Assembly (NCBI RefSeq): GCF_003207815.1
Contig: NZ_NKTX01000019.1
Span: forward strand, 1 to 49,702
Direction of reading: 5' to 3'
Length of the DNA stretch: 49,702 nucleotides
Source of the DNA: Komagataeibacter oboediens
GTDB lineage: Bacteria; Pseudomonadota; Alphaproteobacteria; Acetobacterales; Acetobacteraceae
Positions within the stretch are counted from its first letter, which is position 1; each line of letters opens with the position of its first letter. Shown in pieces: positions 25,396 through 33,287 of the stretch. The notes under the pieces are model-generated. The model worked only from the letters and a program-made list of their open reading frames with translations, made no database searches and was not told the origin of the DNA. A program made the translations under genes and the position numbers.

Positions 25396-26721
25396 TCAGG
25401 CAGATTTCGGGCCGGTGTGGCCCCGTCCTACGCCGGTATAGGAAAACCCGGCTTTTTCCACATCAGCGGGATTGTAGACATTATGCAGGTCCACCAGCAC
25501 CGGCATGTGCATGAGGCCGCGCATGCGCGGCAGGTCCAGCGCGCGAAAGGCGTCCCATTCGGTCACGACCGCTACGGCATCCGCCCCCGTGACCGTTTCG
25601 TACGCATCGGTGCAGAAGGTAATGCCATCCAGCACCTGCCGTGCCTGGTCCATGCCAACCGGGTCGAAGGCGCGTATGGTTGCGCCCGCATCCTGCAGGG
25701 CGCGGGTAATGGCGATGGAGGGCGCATCGCGCATGTCATCGGTATTGGGCTTGAAGGTCAGGCCGAGCAGGGCAATCGTCCGGCCCCGCACGTCACCGCC
25801 CGCGGCCTGGATGATCTTGCGGCCCATGGCGCGCTTGCGCTGTTCGTTCACGTGGGCCACGGCTTCGATAATCCTGCCCGGCACGCCGTAATCCTGCCCG
25901 GTCTTGATCAGGGCGCTGACATCCTTGGGGAAGCATGACCCGCCAAAACCGGGGCCCGCGTGCAGGAATTTCGAGCCGATGCGGTTATCCAGCCCCATGC
26001 CGCGCGCGACATCCTGCACATTGGCACCCGCGCGTTCGCACAGGTCTGCCATTTCGTTGATGAAGGTGATCTTGGTGGCGAGGAAGGCATTCGCCGCGTA
26101 TTTCGTCAGTTCCGACGTGCGGCGGTCGGTAAACAGGATGGGGGCCTGATTGAGGAATAACGGGCGGTAGATTTCCGCCATCATTTCCCGCGCGCGCGGG
26201 GCGGTCGTGCCGATCACGATGCGGTCGGGACGCTTGAAATCCCCGATGGCGGCCCCTTCGCGCAGGAATTCGGGGTTTGACGCCACGGCAAAATCGGCAT
26301 CGGGTCGTGCTTCGCGGATCAGGCGCTCGACCTCGTCGCCCGTGCCTACGGGCACGGTGGACTTGGTGACAACCACGGTATAGCCCCGCAACTCGGCCGC
26401 GATGGCGCGGGCGGCGGCGTACACATAGCGCAGGTCGGCATGTCCATCCCCCCGGCGTGATGGGGTGCCGACGGCAATGAAGACGGCATCCGCATCCTGC
26501 ACGCCCCATGCCAGATCCATATCGAAATACAGGCGCCCCGCCGCCGCGTTGGTGGTGATCAGGTCCGCAAGGCCCGGTTCGTAAATGGGTACCTTGCCCT
26601 GGCGCAGGGCTTCCACCTTGCGTGGGTCGGTGTCGATGCAGCGGACCTCGTGCCCGAAATCGGCAAAACAGGCACCGGTGACCAGTCCGACATAGCCTGC
26701 CCCGATAACAGCAATTTTCAT
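25396..26721 (-). CDS. ugd: UDP-glucose 6-dehydrogenase
   Basis: This 441-residue enzyme oxidises UDP-glucose twice to UDP-glucuronate with two NAD. It has the NAD site MKIAVIGAGYVGLVTGACFA, TKSTVPVGTGDE, SNPEFLREGAAI, the substrate segment TKITFINEMADLCE, and the catalytic Cys263 in GPGFGGSCFPKD. The C-terminal UDP-binding domain begins LLGLTFKPNTDDMRDAPS. Length and motifs are typical. It precedes the epimerase gene by 189 bp on the same strand and follows the AGE-type gene by 84 bp, so the whole minus-strand run from hldE may be one unit. UDP-glucuronate is needed for acetan-like exopolysaccharides of acetic acid bacteria. Confidence 0.95.
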   Translation of the reverse strand: MKIAVIGAGYVGLVTGACFADFGHEVRCIDTDPRKVEALRQGKVPIYEPGLADLITTNAAAGRLYFDMDLAWGVQDADAVFIAVGTPSRRGDGHADLRYVYAAARAIAAELRGYTVVVTKSTVPVGTGDEVERLIREARPDADFAVASNPEFLREGAAIGDFKRPDRIVIGTTAPRAREMMAEIYRPLFLNQAPILFTDRRTSELTKYAANAFLATKITFINEMADLCERAGANVQDVARGMGLDNRIGSKFLHAGPGFGGSCFPKDVSALIKTGQDYGVPGRIIEAVAHVNEQRKRAMGRKIIQAAGGDVRGRTIALLGLTFKPNTDDMRDAPSIAITRALQDAGATIRAFDPVGMDQARQVLDGITFCTDAYETVTGADAVAVVTEWDAFRALDLPRMRGLMHMPVLVDLHNVYNPADVEKAGFSYTGVGRGHTGPKSA

Positions 26722-26805
26722 TCCAGTTCCTCCTTATCGGGAAACCCGTGCGCCCTCAGGCGCAACGGGCGCGCCAGCGCGGCAGATGATCCGGCCCGGT
26801 TGATG

Positions 26806-27975
26806 TCATGGCGTGGAGTGCGAGAGGTTTTCCGCCGCATCCCTGTGTCCCTGCCCTTCCGTCAGGTCACAGACCGCCCCGTAAATATGGTAAAATGAAC
26901 TGGCGGGCATATGGTCCATAGGGGTTGTCCCGTCCGCATTCAGGCGGTCGATCCACCCCCCGTTCAGGTGGGATGGAATGTAATGGGTGGCGAAATTCGC
27001 CAGTATTCCCGTAATTATGTCAGATGACACCGGTGCAGACCGGTTCGCGCCAAGGGAGCGGATCAGTTCCGTCTGGGGCCAGATGCGCGTGCCTCCATCC
27101 ACAATCCGTCCGTCCTGTGCGACGGCATTACGGATGACGGGGGGCATGGTGCCTGTCGTATGGGCCAGCGCGGTCAGGTGCAGCCTGCCGGCAGCCTGCC
27201 TGATGACTGCTGCGTCCCCGGGTGCGCACAGGCGCAGGTATTCATGCAGCAGCCATGACCATTCCAGCAGGTGGCCAGGTTCCGCCCGGTTCTGGCCCGC
27301 GGGATAAAGAGGCTGCCAGTCGGCGCTGAAATCCTCCAGCAGCAGTCCGCTGTCCGGATCGATGAAACGCGTGGTGGCCAGCGTGATCAGCCGTGCCGCG
27401 CGGGTATGGTATATTTCCTCCCCCATGGCGTCATACAGGGCCAGCCATGCTTCCAGCAGGTGCATGTGCGGGTTCTGCCGCCGGGTGGCGTCACGGGGCG
27501 GCACGGCATCCATGAACCCCGGTCCGGAGGTGTGGAAGATCGTTTCCAGTTCGGTCGCGGTCTCCGCCGCGCGTCGCCTTAATCCCGGATCCCCCGACAG
27601 CCGGTATGCCCAGGCATAGGCAAACAGGATGAAGGCATGCGCATACAGGTCCCGTCGCCGGTCGGCCGGCCGCCCGGCGGGGGCGAGGGAGAAAACCCAG
27701 CCCGCCGCACCATCGGCACGGTGGTAACGGCGTTCGACTTCCGCGAGGCAGCGCAGGGCCATGTCACCGGCACCGCAGTCGCCACGCAGGGCGGCGCGGC
27801 AATAGGTCGCGATCTGGCGCGCCTGCACCATCAGGCGCAGGGCAGGCAGGGGCAGGGGACGCCCGTTGAAATCAAGCCGTTCATGAAACAGGGCGCGCTG
27901 CCTGTCGAAACCATTTTCAGACCATAGCGGCAGGGCCTGCCGCACGGCCCATGACTGGAACCGGGCGGGCGTCAC
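26806..27975 (-). CDS. AGE-family sugar epimerase/isomerase
   Basis: The 389-residue product matches the N-acylglucosamine 2-epimerase / mannose isomerase family, an (alpha/alpha)6 barrel. Visible marks are FDRQRALFHERLDFNGRPLP, QARQIATYCRAALRG, LYAHAFILFAYAWAYRLSGD, NPHMHLLEAWLALYDA, EPGHLLEWSWLLHEY with the catalytic His, IWPQTELIRSL and SSFYHIYGA. Members epimerise at C2 or interconvert mannose and fructose, and some act on phosphorylated sugars. The gene starts with GTG inside the stop of hldE (GTGA), so it is translationally coupled to heptose synthesis and probably supplies or salvages a hexose for the same glycan. The exact substrate is unknown. Confidence 0.8.
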   Translation of the reverse strand: MTPARFQSWAVRQALPLWSENGFDRQRALFHERLDFNGRPLPLPALRLMVQARQIATYCRAALRGDCGAGDMALRCLAEVERRYHRADGAAGWVFSLAPAGRPADRRRDLYAHAFILFAYAWAYRLSGDPGLRRRAAETATELETIFHTSGPGFMDAVPPRDATRRQNPHMHLLEAWLALYDAMGEEIYHTRAARLITLATTRFIDPDSGLLLEDFSADWQPLYPAGQNRAEPGHLLEWSWLLHEYLRLCAPGDAAVIRQAAGRLHLTALAHTTGTMPPVIRNAVAQDGRIVDGGTRIWPQTELIRSLGANRSAPVSSDIITGILANFATHYIPSHLNGGWIDRLNADGTTPMDHMPASSFYHIYGAVCDLTEGQGHRDAAENLSHSTP

Positions 27976-29432
27976 GCTGGGATATCAGTCTCGGCTCCGG
28001 GCTGGCCGCCCGCCTGCTTCACAAGCGAGGTGGTTGACCTGCCGGGCATGATGTCAACCAGCACGACGCGACCGCCATTGGCTTTTACAATGTCGCCCCC
28101 CACCACCTCATCCTCGCGGTAATCCGCGCCCTTTACAATGACGTCGGGCAGGATCATGCGGATGGCCTCTTCGGGTGTGTCCTGGTCAAACAGCACGACC
28201 AGATCGACACTGCGCAGCGCGCCGATCACGGTGGCCCGGGCGCGTTCGTCCTGTATGGGGCGGCTGTCTCCCTTCAGGCGGCGGACGGAGCGATCGGTAT
28301 TCAGTGCGACGATCAGTTTGTCCCCCTGTGTCGCCGCCCCCTGTATGAGCGAGATATGACCGGGATGCAGCAGGTCGAAGCACCCGTTGGTAAAGACAAC
28401 CCGTGCACCGTGGTGCCGCCAGTCCCGCGCCATGGCGGCAGCCTGTTCCAGGGAGACGAGTTTGCCGGAATCCGGCATGTCGCGCATCAGCGCGTGGCTG
28501 AGTTCGGAACGCGATACGGTGGTCGTCCCCAGCTTGCCCACCGCCACGGCGGCGGCCGTGTTGGCAATGGTTACCGCCGTTTCCATGGACTGTCCCGCTG
28601 ACAGGATGGCCGCCACGGTTGCCACCACGCAGTCCCCGGCGCCGGAGACATCGAATACCTCGGCCGCCCGGCTGCGCACATGGCTGACCGTCCCGTCATC
28701 CTGCCACAGGGTCATGCCTTCTTCCGAGCGGGTGACCAGTATGCTGCCGCAGGACTGCGCGCCCGCCGCGCTGGCGGCCGCCGTGATCTGATCGTCCGTG
28801 CTTACCGGCAGGCCGGTTGCCCGCGCCAGTTCCTGCCGGTTGGGCGTGACCAGCGTCGCCCCGCGATAGGCCGCAAAGGACGTACGCTTGGGGTCAACGA
28901 TGATGGGAATGTTCCGTGTGCGCGCGCGGGCGATAATGTGTTCCAGCACGCTGTCATCCAGCACGCCCTTGCCATAATCCGAACAGATCAGGATATCCGC
29001 CCCGTCAATGGCCAGATACGCCTGCTTCACCAGTTCGGCCTGTATGGCAGGTTCGGGGGGATGGGTGTCCTCGTTATCAATCCGGACGATCTGCTGGCGT
29101 CCGCTCATGACCCGTGTTTTGGTGGTGGTCTGGCGATGGGCGTCGCGCACCAGTCCACGCGTATCGATCTGGTCCCAGCGTGCAAGTGTATGGGACAGCC
29201 GGGTGGCGTGTTCATCCACCCCCACCAGACCGACAAGGCGGACGTGGGCCCCGAGCGCTGCCGCATTCGCCGCGACATTTGCCGCCCCGCCTGCCACGAT
29301 ATCAAGGTGTTCATGCACCAGAACAGGCACGGGCGCCTCGGGCGAGATCCGGTCGATCCGACCGGAAATGTAACGGTCCAGTATTACATCGCCCACAATG
29401 GCAATGGTGCCGAAATGCATGTTCTCAATCAT
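27972..29432 (-). CDS. hldE: Bifunctional heptose-7-phosphate kinase / heptose-1-phosphate adenylyltransferase
   Basis: This 486-residue protein joins the two HldE activities of the ADP-heptose pathway. The kinase half (about 1-330) is a PfkB-type ribokinase with VGDVILDRYISG, GGAANVAANAAALGA and the catalytic GAGDCVVATVAA. The adenylyltransferase half (about 345-486) starts FTNGCFDLLHPGHISLI, whose HxGH binds ATP, and continues LNTDRSVRRLKG and VIKGADYREDEVVGGD. The order and length match the E. coli protein. ADP-heptose goes into the lipopolysaccharide core. The gmhA, gmhB and hldD genes are not in the window. It overlaps the AGE-family gene by four bases. Confidence 0.94.
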   Translation of the reverse strand: MIENMHFGTIAIVGDVILDRYISGRIDRISPEAPVPVLVHEHLDIVAGGAANVAANAAALGAHVRLVGLVGVDEHATRLSHTLARWDQIDTRGLVRDAHRQTTTKTRVMSGRQQIVRIDNEDTHPPEPAIQAELVKQAYLAIDGADILICSDYGKGVLDDSVLEHIIARARTRNIPIIVDPKRTSFAAYRGATLVTPNRQELARATGLPVSTDDQITAAASAAGAQSCGSILVTRSEEGMTLWQDDGTVSHVRSRAAEVFDVSGAGDCVVATVAAILSAGQSMETAVTIANTAAAVAVGKLGTTTVSRSELSHALMRDMPDSGKLVSLEQAAAMARDWRHHGARVVFTNGCFDLLHPGHISLIQGAATQGDKLIVALNTDRSVRRLKGDSRPIQDERARATVIGALRSVDLVVLFDQDTPEEAIRMILPDVIVKGADYREDEVVGGDIVKANGGRVVLVDIMPGRSTTSLVKQAGGQPGAETDIPA

Positions 29433-29739
29433 GAGGAGCCTACCGTTCCCGTAACCGCATGCGCTGCTTTAATATGGGAGCCGCGGAATTCACAAGAAGA
29501 AGCGGCTCCACCCGCCCCTGTACGGGTCGGGTCAGGCAGTCGTGACAGCATATTCAGGCCGACGCACCGGGTCGAGGGGCAGCGGGCGTCTTCATGCGCC
29601 GCGTGGCAGGTATCCCGCAGGAAACGGGCCGACATATGGCTGCATCTGCTGCTGGCAGCTGACAGTCACGAGCGCTCTGCTCCGGACCTGCAGGAACCGA
29701 GGCGGGCAGACATACTGATGGGAATGTAAGGGAAAATCA
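29433..29739. other. 307-bp gap with an 8-bp inverted repeat
   Basis: No gene is evident. GGAGCCGC at 29477-29484 and GCGGCTCC at 29502-29509 form a hairpin with a 17-base loop, 45 bp upstream of hldE, and could affect its expression. The gap also contains what would be the promoter of hldE and the 3' flank of the tRNA, which runs on the minus strand. Small frames on either strand lack supporting signals. Confidence 0.45.
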
Positions 29740-29814
<75 letters not shown>

Positions 29815-29912
29815 ACTGTATGCGCGCTTCCTAACTTTTCCTGCACCGGCTGGCAACCCCCTTTTGTCGTGTTTCGGCAAATTGGGATCATCCAGCCGGG
29901 GGACAGGTGGGA

Positions 29913-30326
29913 TCAGTCGTCGCGGTGGATGCGTTCCATACGTTCGTGACGTTCCTGCGCCTCGATCGAAAGGGTCGCGATGGGGCGGGCTTCCAGCCGT
30001 TTCAGCCCAATGGGCTCGCCCGTTTCTTCACAGAAGCCATAGGTCCCGGCCTCGATACGCAGCAGGGCCTGATTGATCTTGGAAATCAGCTTGCGCGCCC
30101 GGTCGCGTGTGCGCAGTTCCAGCGCGCGATCGGTCTCGACACTGGCGCGGTCGGTAATGTCCGCTTCGTGAATGCCACCTTCAGACAGGCTGGCAAGTGT
30201 TTCGTCCGCTTCCTTGAGGAGGTCCGCACGCCATTTCAGCAGTTTGAGGCGGAAATATTCCACCTGCTGCGGATTCATGAATTCCTCATCATCCGAAGGG
30301 CGGTAATCGGGGGGCAATGTAATCAT
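29913..30326 (-). CDS. dksA: DksA-type RNA polymerase-binding transcription factor
   Basis: The 137-residue protein has the DksA plan: N-terminal coiled coil (about 20-95) with the tip motif DITDRAS (Asp56, Asp59, Ala61) that reaches into the polymerase secondary channel, then a zinc-finger fold YGFCEETGEPIGLKRLEARP and a C-terminal helix. Only the first Cys (Cys99) of the four zinc ligands remains; the others are Thr102, Ser120 and Ala123. This replacement is common in alphaproteobacterial DksA and suggests that the fold does not need zinc. With ppGpp it lowers rRNA transcription and raises amino-acid operons. The ATG at 30326 is the first of two; the second is at codon 17. Confidence 0.9.
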   Translation of the reverse strand: MITLPPDYRPSDDEEFMNPQQVEYFRLKLLKWRADLLKEADETLASLSEGGIHEADITDRASVETDRALELRTRDRARKLISKINQALLRIEAGTYGFCEETGEPIGLKRLEARPIATLSIEAQERHERMERIHRDD

Positions 30327-30437
30327 GATGACAGGTCCCTGCGCCGTGGTTCCGTATGGCGGCGTATGCCCATCCAGTCGGGAACGGGGCGGCTTATACT
30401 AGCATGGCGCGTGCGCGCCAAGCCTTTAACGCCGGAT

Positions 30438-32075
30438 TCAGGCGGGTTGGTGCGATGTGGCGGGAGCAGGGGTGGCAGCAGGCGTGCCAGCCGTAGTGGA
30501 CGGCTGCGCGCCCTTTGCCTGCTTCGTGCGCGGTGCCGGTTCGGGGTACGTGGTTTCCCATCCACCGCCCAGTGCATTGTAAAGACGGACAAGATTGCCC
30601 GATATGGTGGCCGTACTGGTGGTCAGATCGGATTGCGCGCCCAGGTACTGACGCTGGCTGTCCAGCACGTTCAGGTAGGTGACCATGCCGTGGCGGTACT
30701 GGTCCTGCGCCAGTTGCAGGGCATGGTGGCTGGCCTCCATGCGCTGGGTCAGGTTGTCGTGACGGAGCTGTTCATCGGTATAGGCGGTCAGCGCGTTGTC
30801 AATGTCGTGCCATGCGCCCAGCACGGTCTGCTGGTAGGTGATGGCGGCTTCCTTCTGGGCGGCCTTGCGCAGTTCCAGCTGTCCGCGCAGGCGTCCGCCC
30901 TGGAATATGGGCAGGGTGATGGACGGCCCGACATTCCATGCCTTGGCATTCCAGAACCCAAGGTCGCGGAAAGACAGGGATTCAAACCCGAACCCGGCAT
31001 TGATCGTCACGCGCGGATAGAATTCGGCCACCGCCTCGCCCACCTGCGCGGTTGCCGCGTGCAGGTTGGCTTCGGCCCGGCGGATATCTGGGCGACGGCG
31101 GGCCAGCTCGGATGGCACGCCCACCGGCACGCGCGGCGGCACGGGGGGAATGGCGGAAGCGGTCAGCAGTTCATCGGACAGGGCGCGTGGCGGCTCGCCC
31201 ATCAGCAGGCTGAGCGCATTGACCTGCGCCACCAGCTGCTGCTCAAGCTGTGGCAGCTGCGCCAGCGTGTTTTCATACTGTACGCGGGCCTGCTCCACCT
31301 CCATGTCGCTGGCCAGTCCCTTGGTGTAGCGCTGCTGGTTCAGGTCCAGCATGGATTTGGCCACGTCGCGGTTTTCCATGACGATGCGCAGCTGTTCCTG
31401 CGTGTTGCGCAGGTCCATGTAATCACGCGCGACTTCGGCCTGTCGTGAAATCAGCATGCCGCGCCGGGCTTCGTTGGTGGCCTGTGTCTGGGCGGCGGCG
31501 GCTTCGTACTGGCGGCGCACGCGGCCCCACAGGTCAATTTCCCATGTGGCGTCAATGCTGTCGCGCCACTGGTTGAACAGCGGGATCTTGGCCTGTCCGG
31601 GATGTACTTCGGCCAGTACGGGGGCTTCCTGCATGACGCCGGGATTGCTCTGCACATCGGTCACGATCCGCTGCAGCATCTTGGTGCTGTACTGCTGGCG
31701 GGCATACGACCCGGTGGCGGACATGGCGGGGTAGCGTTCGGCCCCTGCAATGCGCAGTTCCGCGCGGCTTTGCGCCATGCGGTAGGCATAGCGGCGGACA
31801 TCGAGGTTATCGGTGGCGACGCGCTGTTCCAGCTTTGTCAGTTCAGGATCGTGGAAAATGGTCCACCACGCGGTATCGGGATCATCCGGCGTGGTCTGGC
31901 TTGCGACCTGCGCAGGTGTGCCATTCGTGCCGGTCGTGGCGATACGCTTCGGGCCGCCGTACTCCTTGGGCGTCCAAGGGGTTGGCTTGTGGAAGTTCGG
32001 GCCGACCGCACACCCGGCGGTCATGACCGACAACCCAACCACCGCCGTGCGCCATGAAATTCCCCTACCCACCAA
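30438..32075 (-). CDS. NodT-family outer-membrane efflux lipoprotein
   Basis: The 545-residue product has a lipoprotein signal with lipobox VMTAGC, then AVGPNFHKPTPW typical of OprM/NodT family channels. Two outer-membrane factor repeats follow: TKLEQRVATDNLDVRRYAYR and EAQTRWLISR-type helices in the first half, and QARVQYENTLAQLPQLEQQL, RRPDIRRAEANLHAATAQVG, LELRKAAQKEAAITY in the second. A Pro/Ala-rich tail ends it. The trimer would form the outer-membrane part of a tripartite RND pump. No inner-membrane pump or adaptor gene is adjacent, so it may serve pumps elsewhere. Start is TTG at 32075 (AGGGGG five bases upstream) or the following GTG. A TetR gene is divergent. Confidence 0.88.
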   Translation of the reverse strand: MVGRGISWRTAVVGLSVMTAGCAVGPNFHKPTPWTPKEYGGPKRIATTGTNGTPAQVASQTTPDDPDTAWWTIFHDPELTKLEQRVATDNLDVRRYAYRMAQSRAELRIAGAERYPAMSATGSYARQQYSTKMLQRIVTDVQSNPGVMQEAPVLAEVHPGQAKIPLFNQWRDSIDATWEIDLWGRVRRQYEAAAAQTQATNEARRGMLISRQAEVARDYMDLRNTQEQLRIVMENRDVAKSMLDLNQQRYTKGLASDMEVEQARVQYENTLAQLPQLEQQLVAQVNALSLLMGEPPRALSDELLTASAIPPVPPRVPVGVPSELARRRPDIRRAEANLHAATAQVGEAVAEFYPRVTINAGFGFESLSFRDLGFWNAKAWNVGPSITLPIFQGGRLRGQLELRKAAQKEAAITYQQTVLGAWHDIDNALTAYTDEQLRHDNLTQRMEASHHALQLAQDQYRHGMVTYLNVLDSQRQYLGAQSDLTTSTATISGNLVRLYNALGGGWETTYPEPAPRTKQAKGAQPSTTAGTPAATPAPATSHQPA

Positions 32076-32153
32076 CGCGGCCCCCTGTTGTCCCTGAAAC
32101 AGTTAATATAAATCTGTATGACCTTGGCAGGGTTTTGCTACCATGCCATGAAT

Positions 32154-32172
32154 TGACCGATCAGTTCGGTCA
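32154..32172. promoter_or_regulatory. Perfect 7-5-7 dyad, candidate TetR operator
   Basis: TGACCGA, spacer TCAGT and TCGGTCA form a perfect dyad in the 163-bp gap between the efflux-channel gene and the tetR gene. Size, symmetry and position are as expected for the operator of the adjacent TetR regulator, which would then control both genes. Binding is inferred. Confidence 0.65.
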
Positions 32173-32238
32173 GTCCCCTAGCCTATCGGCTTTCCTCACG
32201 GGGTCAATCGAAAGTACGTACCGAATAACGGGAGCAGG

Positions 32239-32964
32239 ATGATTTCCATGGGTACCACGCCAGATCAGCCCGGTCAGATTCAGGCTGAAAGCTGCCCGCT
32301 TTCCGGTACGTCGGAGGCCAAGCGCCAGCAGATCCTGGCGGGTGCCGCGCGTGTCTTCGCCCGACAGGGATATGAAGGGGCCAGCATGTCGGGCATCGCG
32401 CGCGATGCCGGTGTGTCCAAGGGAACGCTGTATAACTATTTCGAAAGCAAGGCCACGCTGTTCTCCGCCTTCGTGGAACAGTGCGCATGCGAGAAGATGC
32501 CCCTGCTGTTCAGCCGGATTGACGAAGGGGCGAACCTGACGGAATCGCTGGAACACCTGGCCGTGGCCATGATCCGGCTGCTGACATCGCCGCTGTCGCT
32601 CATGCTCAACCGCATCATCATCTCAGAAGCCGGGAATTTTCCCGATCTTGCCGAAACCTTCTGGAAGCATGGCCCGCAGAAGGCCATTGGCATCCTGTCA
32701 GCATGGCTCATGCAGCATAATGATGCGGGCGTGCTGAACATTCCCGACCCGATTTTCGCGGCGGAGCAGTTCTATGGCCTGTGCCAGACCCGGATCGTGG
32801 CGCGGGCGCGGCTGCAACTGCCGGTCGACACGGATCAGGCGCATATTGAATTCATTGCCCGTTCTGCCGTGCGGACGTTCCTTAATGCCTATCTACGGGA
32901 CGCCCCGCGTCTGCCACCGGTGCTGATGGAACGTCCGGCATCCGGTAGCGGTCAGACGTCATAA
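32239..32964 (+). CDS. TetR/AcrR-family transcriptional regulator
   Basis: The 241-residue protein has the TetR DNA-binding domain at about residues 25-75: KRQQILAGAARVFARQGYEG, ASMSGIARDAGVSKGTLYNY, FESKATLFSAFV. The C-terminal ligand domain (LNRIIISEAGNFPDLAETFW) resembles the AefR-like group that controls efflux pumps. It is divergent from the NodT-type channel gene, with a dyad in between, so it very likely represses that gene and itself. ATGs at 32239 and 32248 are both possible; GGAGCAGG just before the first suits the second best. Inducer unknown. Confidence 0.88.
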   Translation: MISMGTTPDQPGQIQAESCPLSGTSEAKRQQILAGAARVFARQGYEGASMSGIARDAGVSKGTLYNYFESKATLFSAFVEQCACEKMPLLFSRIDEGANLTESLEHLAVAMIRLLTSPLSLMLNRIIISEAGNFPDLAETFWKHGPQKAIGILSAWLMQHNDAGVLNIPDPIFAAEQFYGLCQTRIVARARLQLPVDTDQAHIEFIARSAVRTFLNAYLRDAPRLPPVLMERPASGSGQTS

Positions 32965-33045
32965 AAGTTTTTGGGGTACTGCCTTTTTTAAAAAGGCGGT
33001 GTCCTTTCGAAGCTTTTTGAAAAAAGCTTCACTCAAAAAATCCTT
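32964..33045 (+). repeat. Two-armed palindromic repeat, copy D
   Basis: It begins on the last base of the tetR stop codon. The first arm is CTGCCTTTTTTAAAAAGGCGG-like, the second (33009-33030) is a perfect GAAGCTTTTTGA/AAAAAGCTTC hairpin. The 5' outer arm AAAGTTTTTGGGGT pairs loosely with ACTCAAAAAATCCTT. Confidence 0.85.
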
Positions 33046-33222
33046 CGGTTTTTCAGGCTGTTTCACAGGAAAGCGCTTTCGGCTGTCCTGCATCAACGTG
33101 CTGACGGAATGGCCCGTGGTTCTGGTTGCTCTGTCCATGGAGCAGGGCGGCCATGTGCATGTTGCATAAAAACAACATTTTTCCAGCTCCGCGCAAGTGT
33201 CTGCTTTTAGGGGTTGTTATGT

Positions 33223-33239
33223 TATATTGTACCAATATA
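33223..33239. promoter_or_regulatory. 17-bp perfect dyad upstream of the TonB-dependent receptor
   Basis: TATATTG, TAC and CAATATA form a perfect inverted repeat 48 bp upstream of the receptor start. Metal-responsive regulators (Fur, Irr, Zur) bind AT-rich dyads of this size near receptor genes, but the sequence does not clearly match any one consensus. It may also contain the -10 region. Confidence 0.5.
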
Positions 33240-33287
33240 CGGCTGGGTCATCCGAAATCTCCTGACTGGATGCGAGCCCACCCTGAC

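Noticed and set aside
29907-31448. 513-residue plus-strand frame across dksA and the efflux-channel gene
   Set aside because: It runs antisense through two recognised genes and has low-complexity Arg/Gly/Gln composition.
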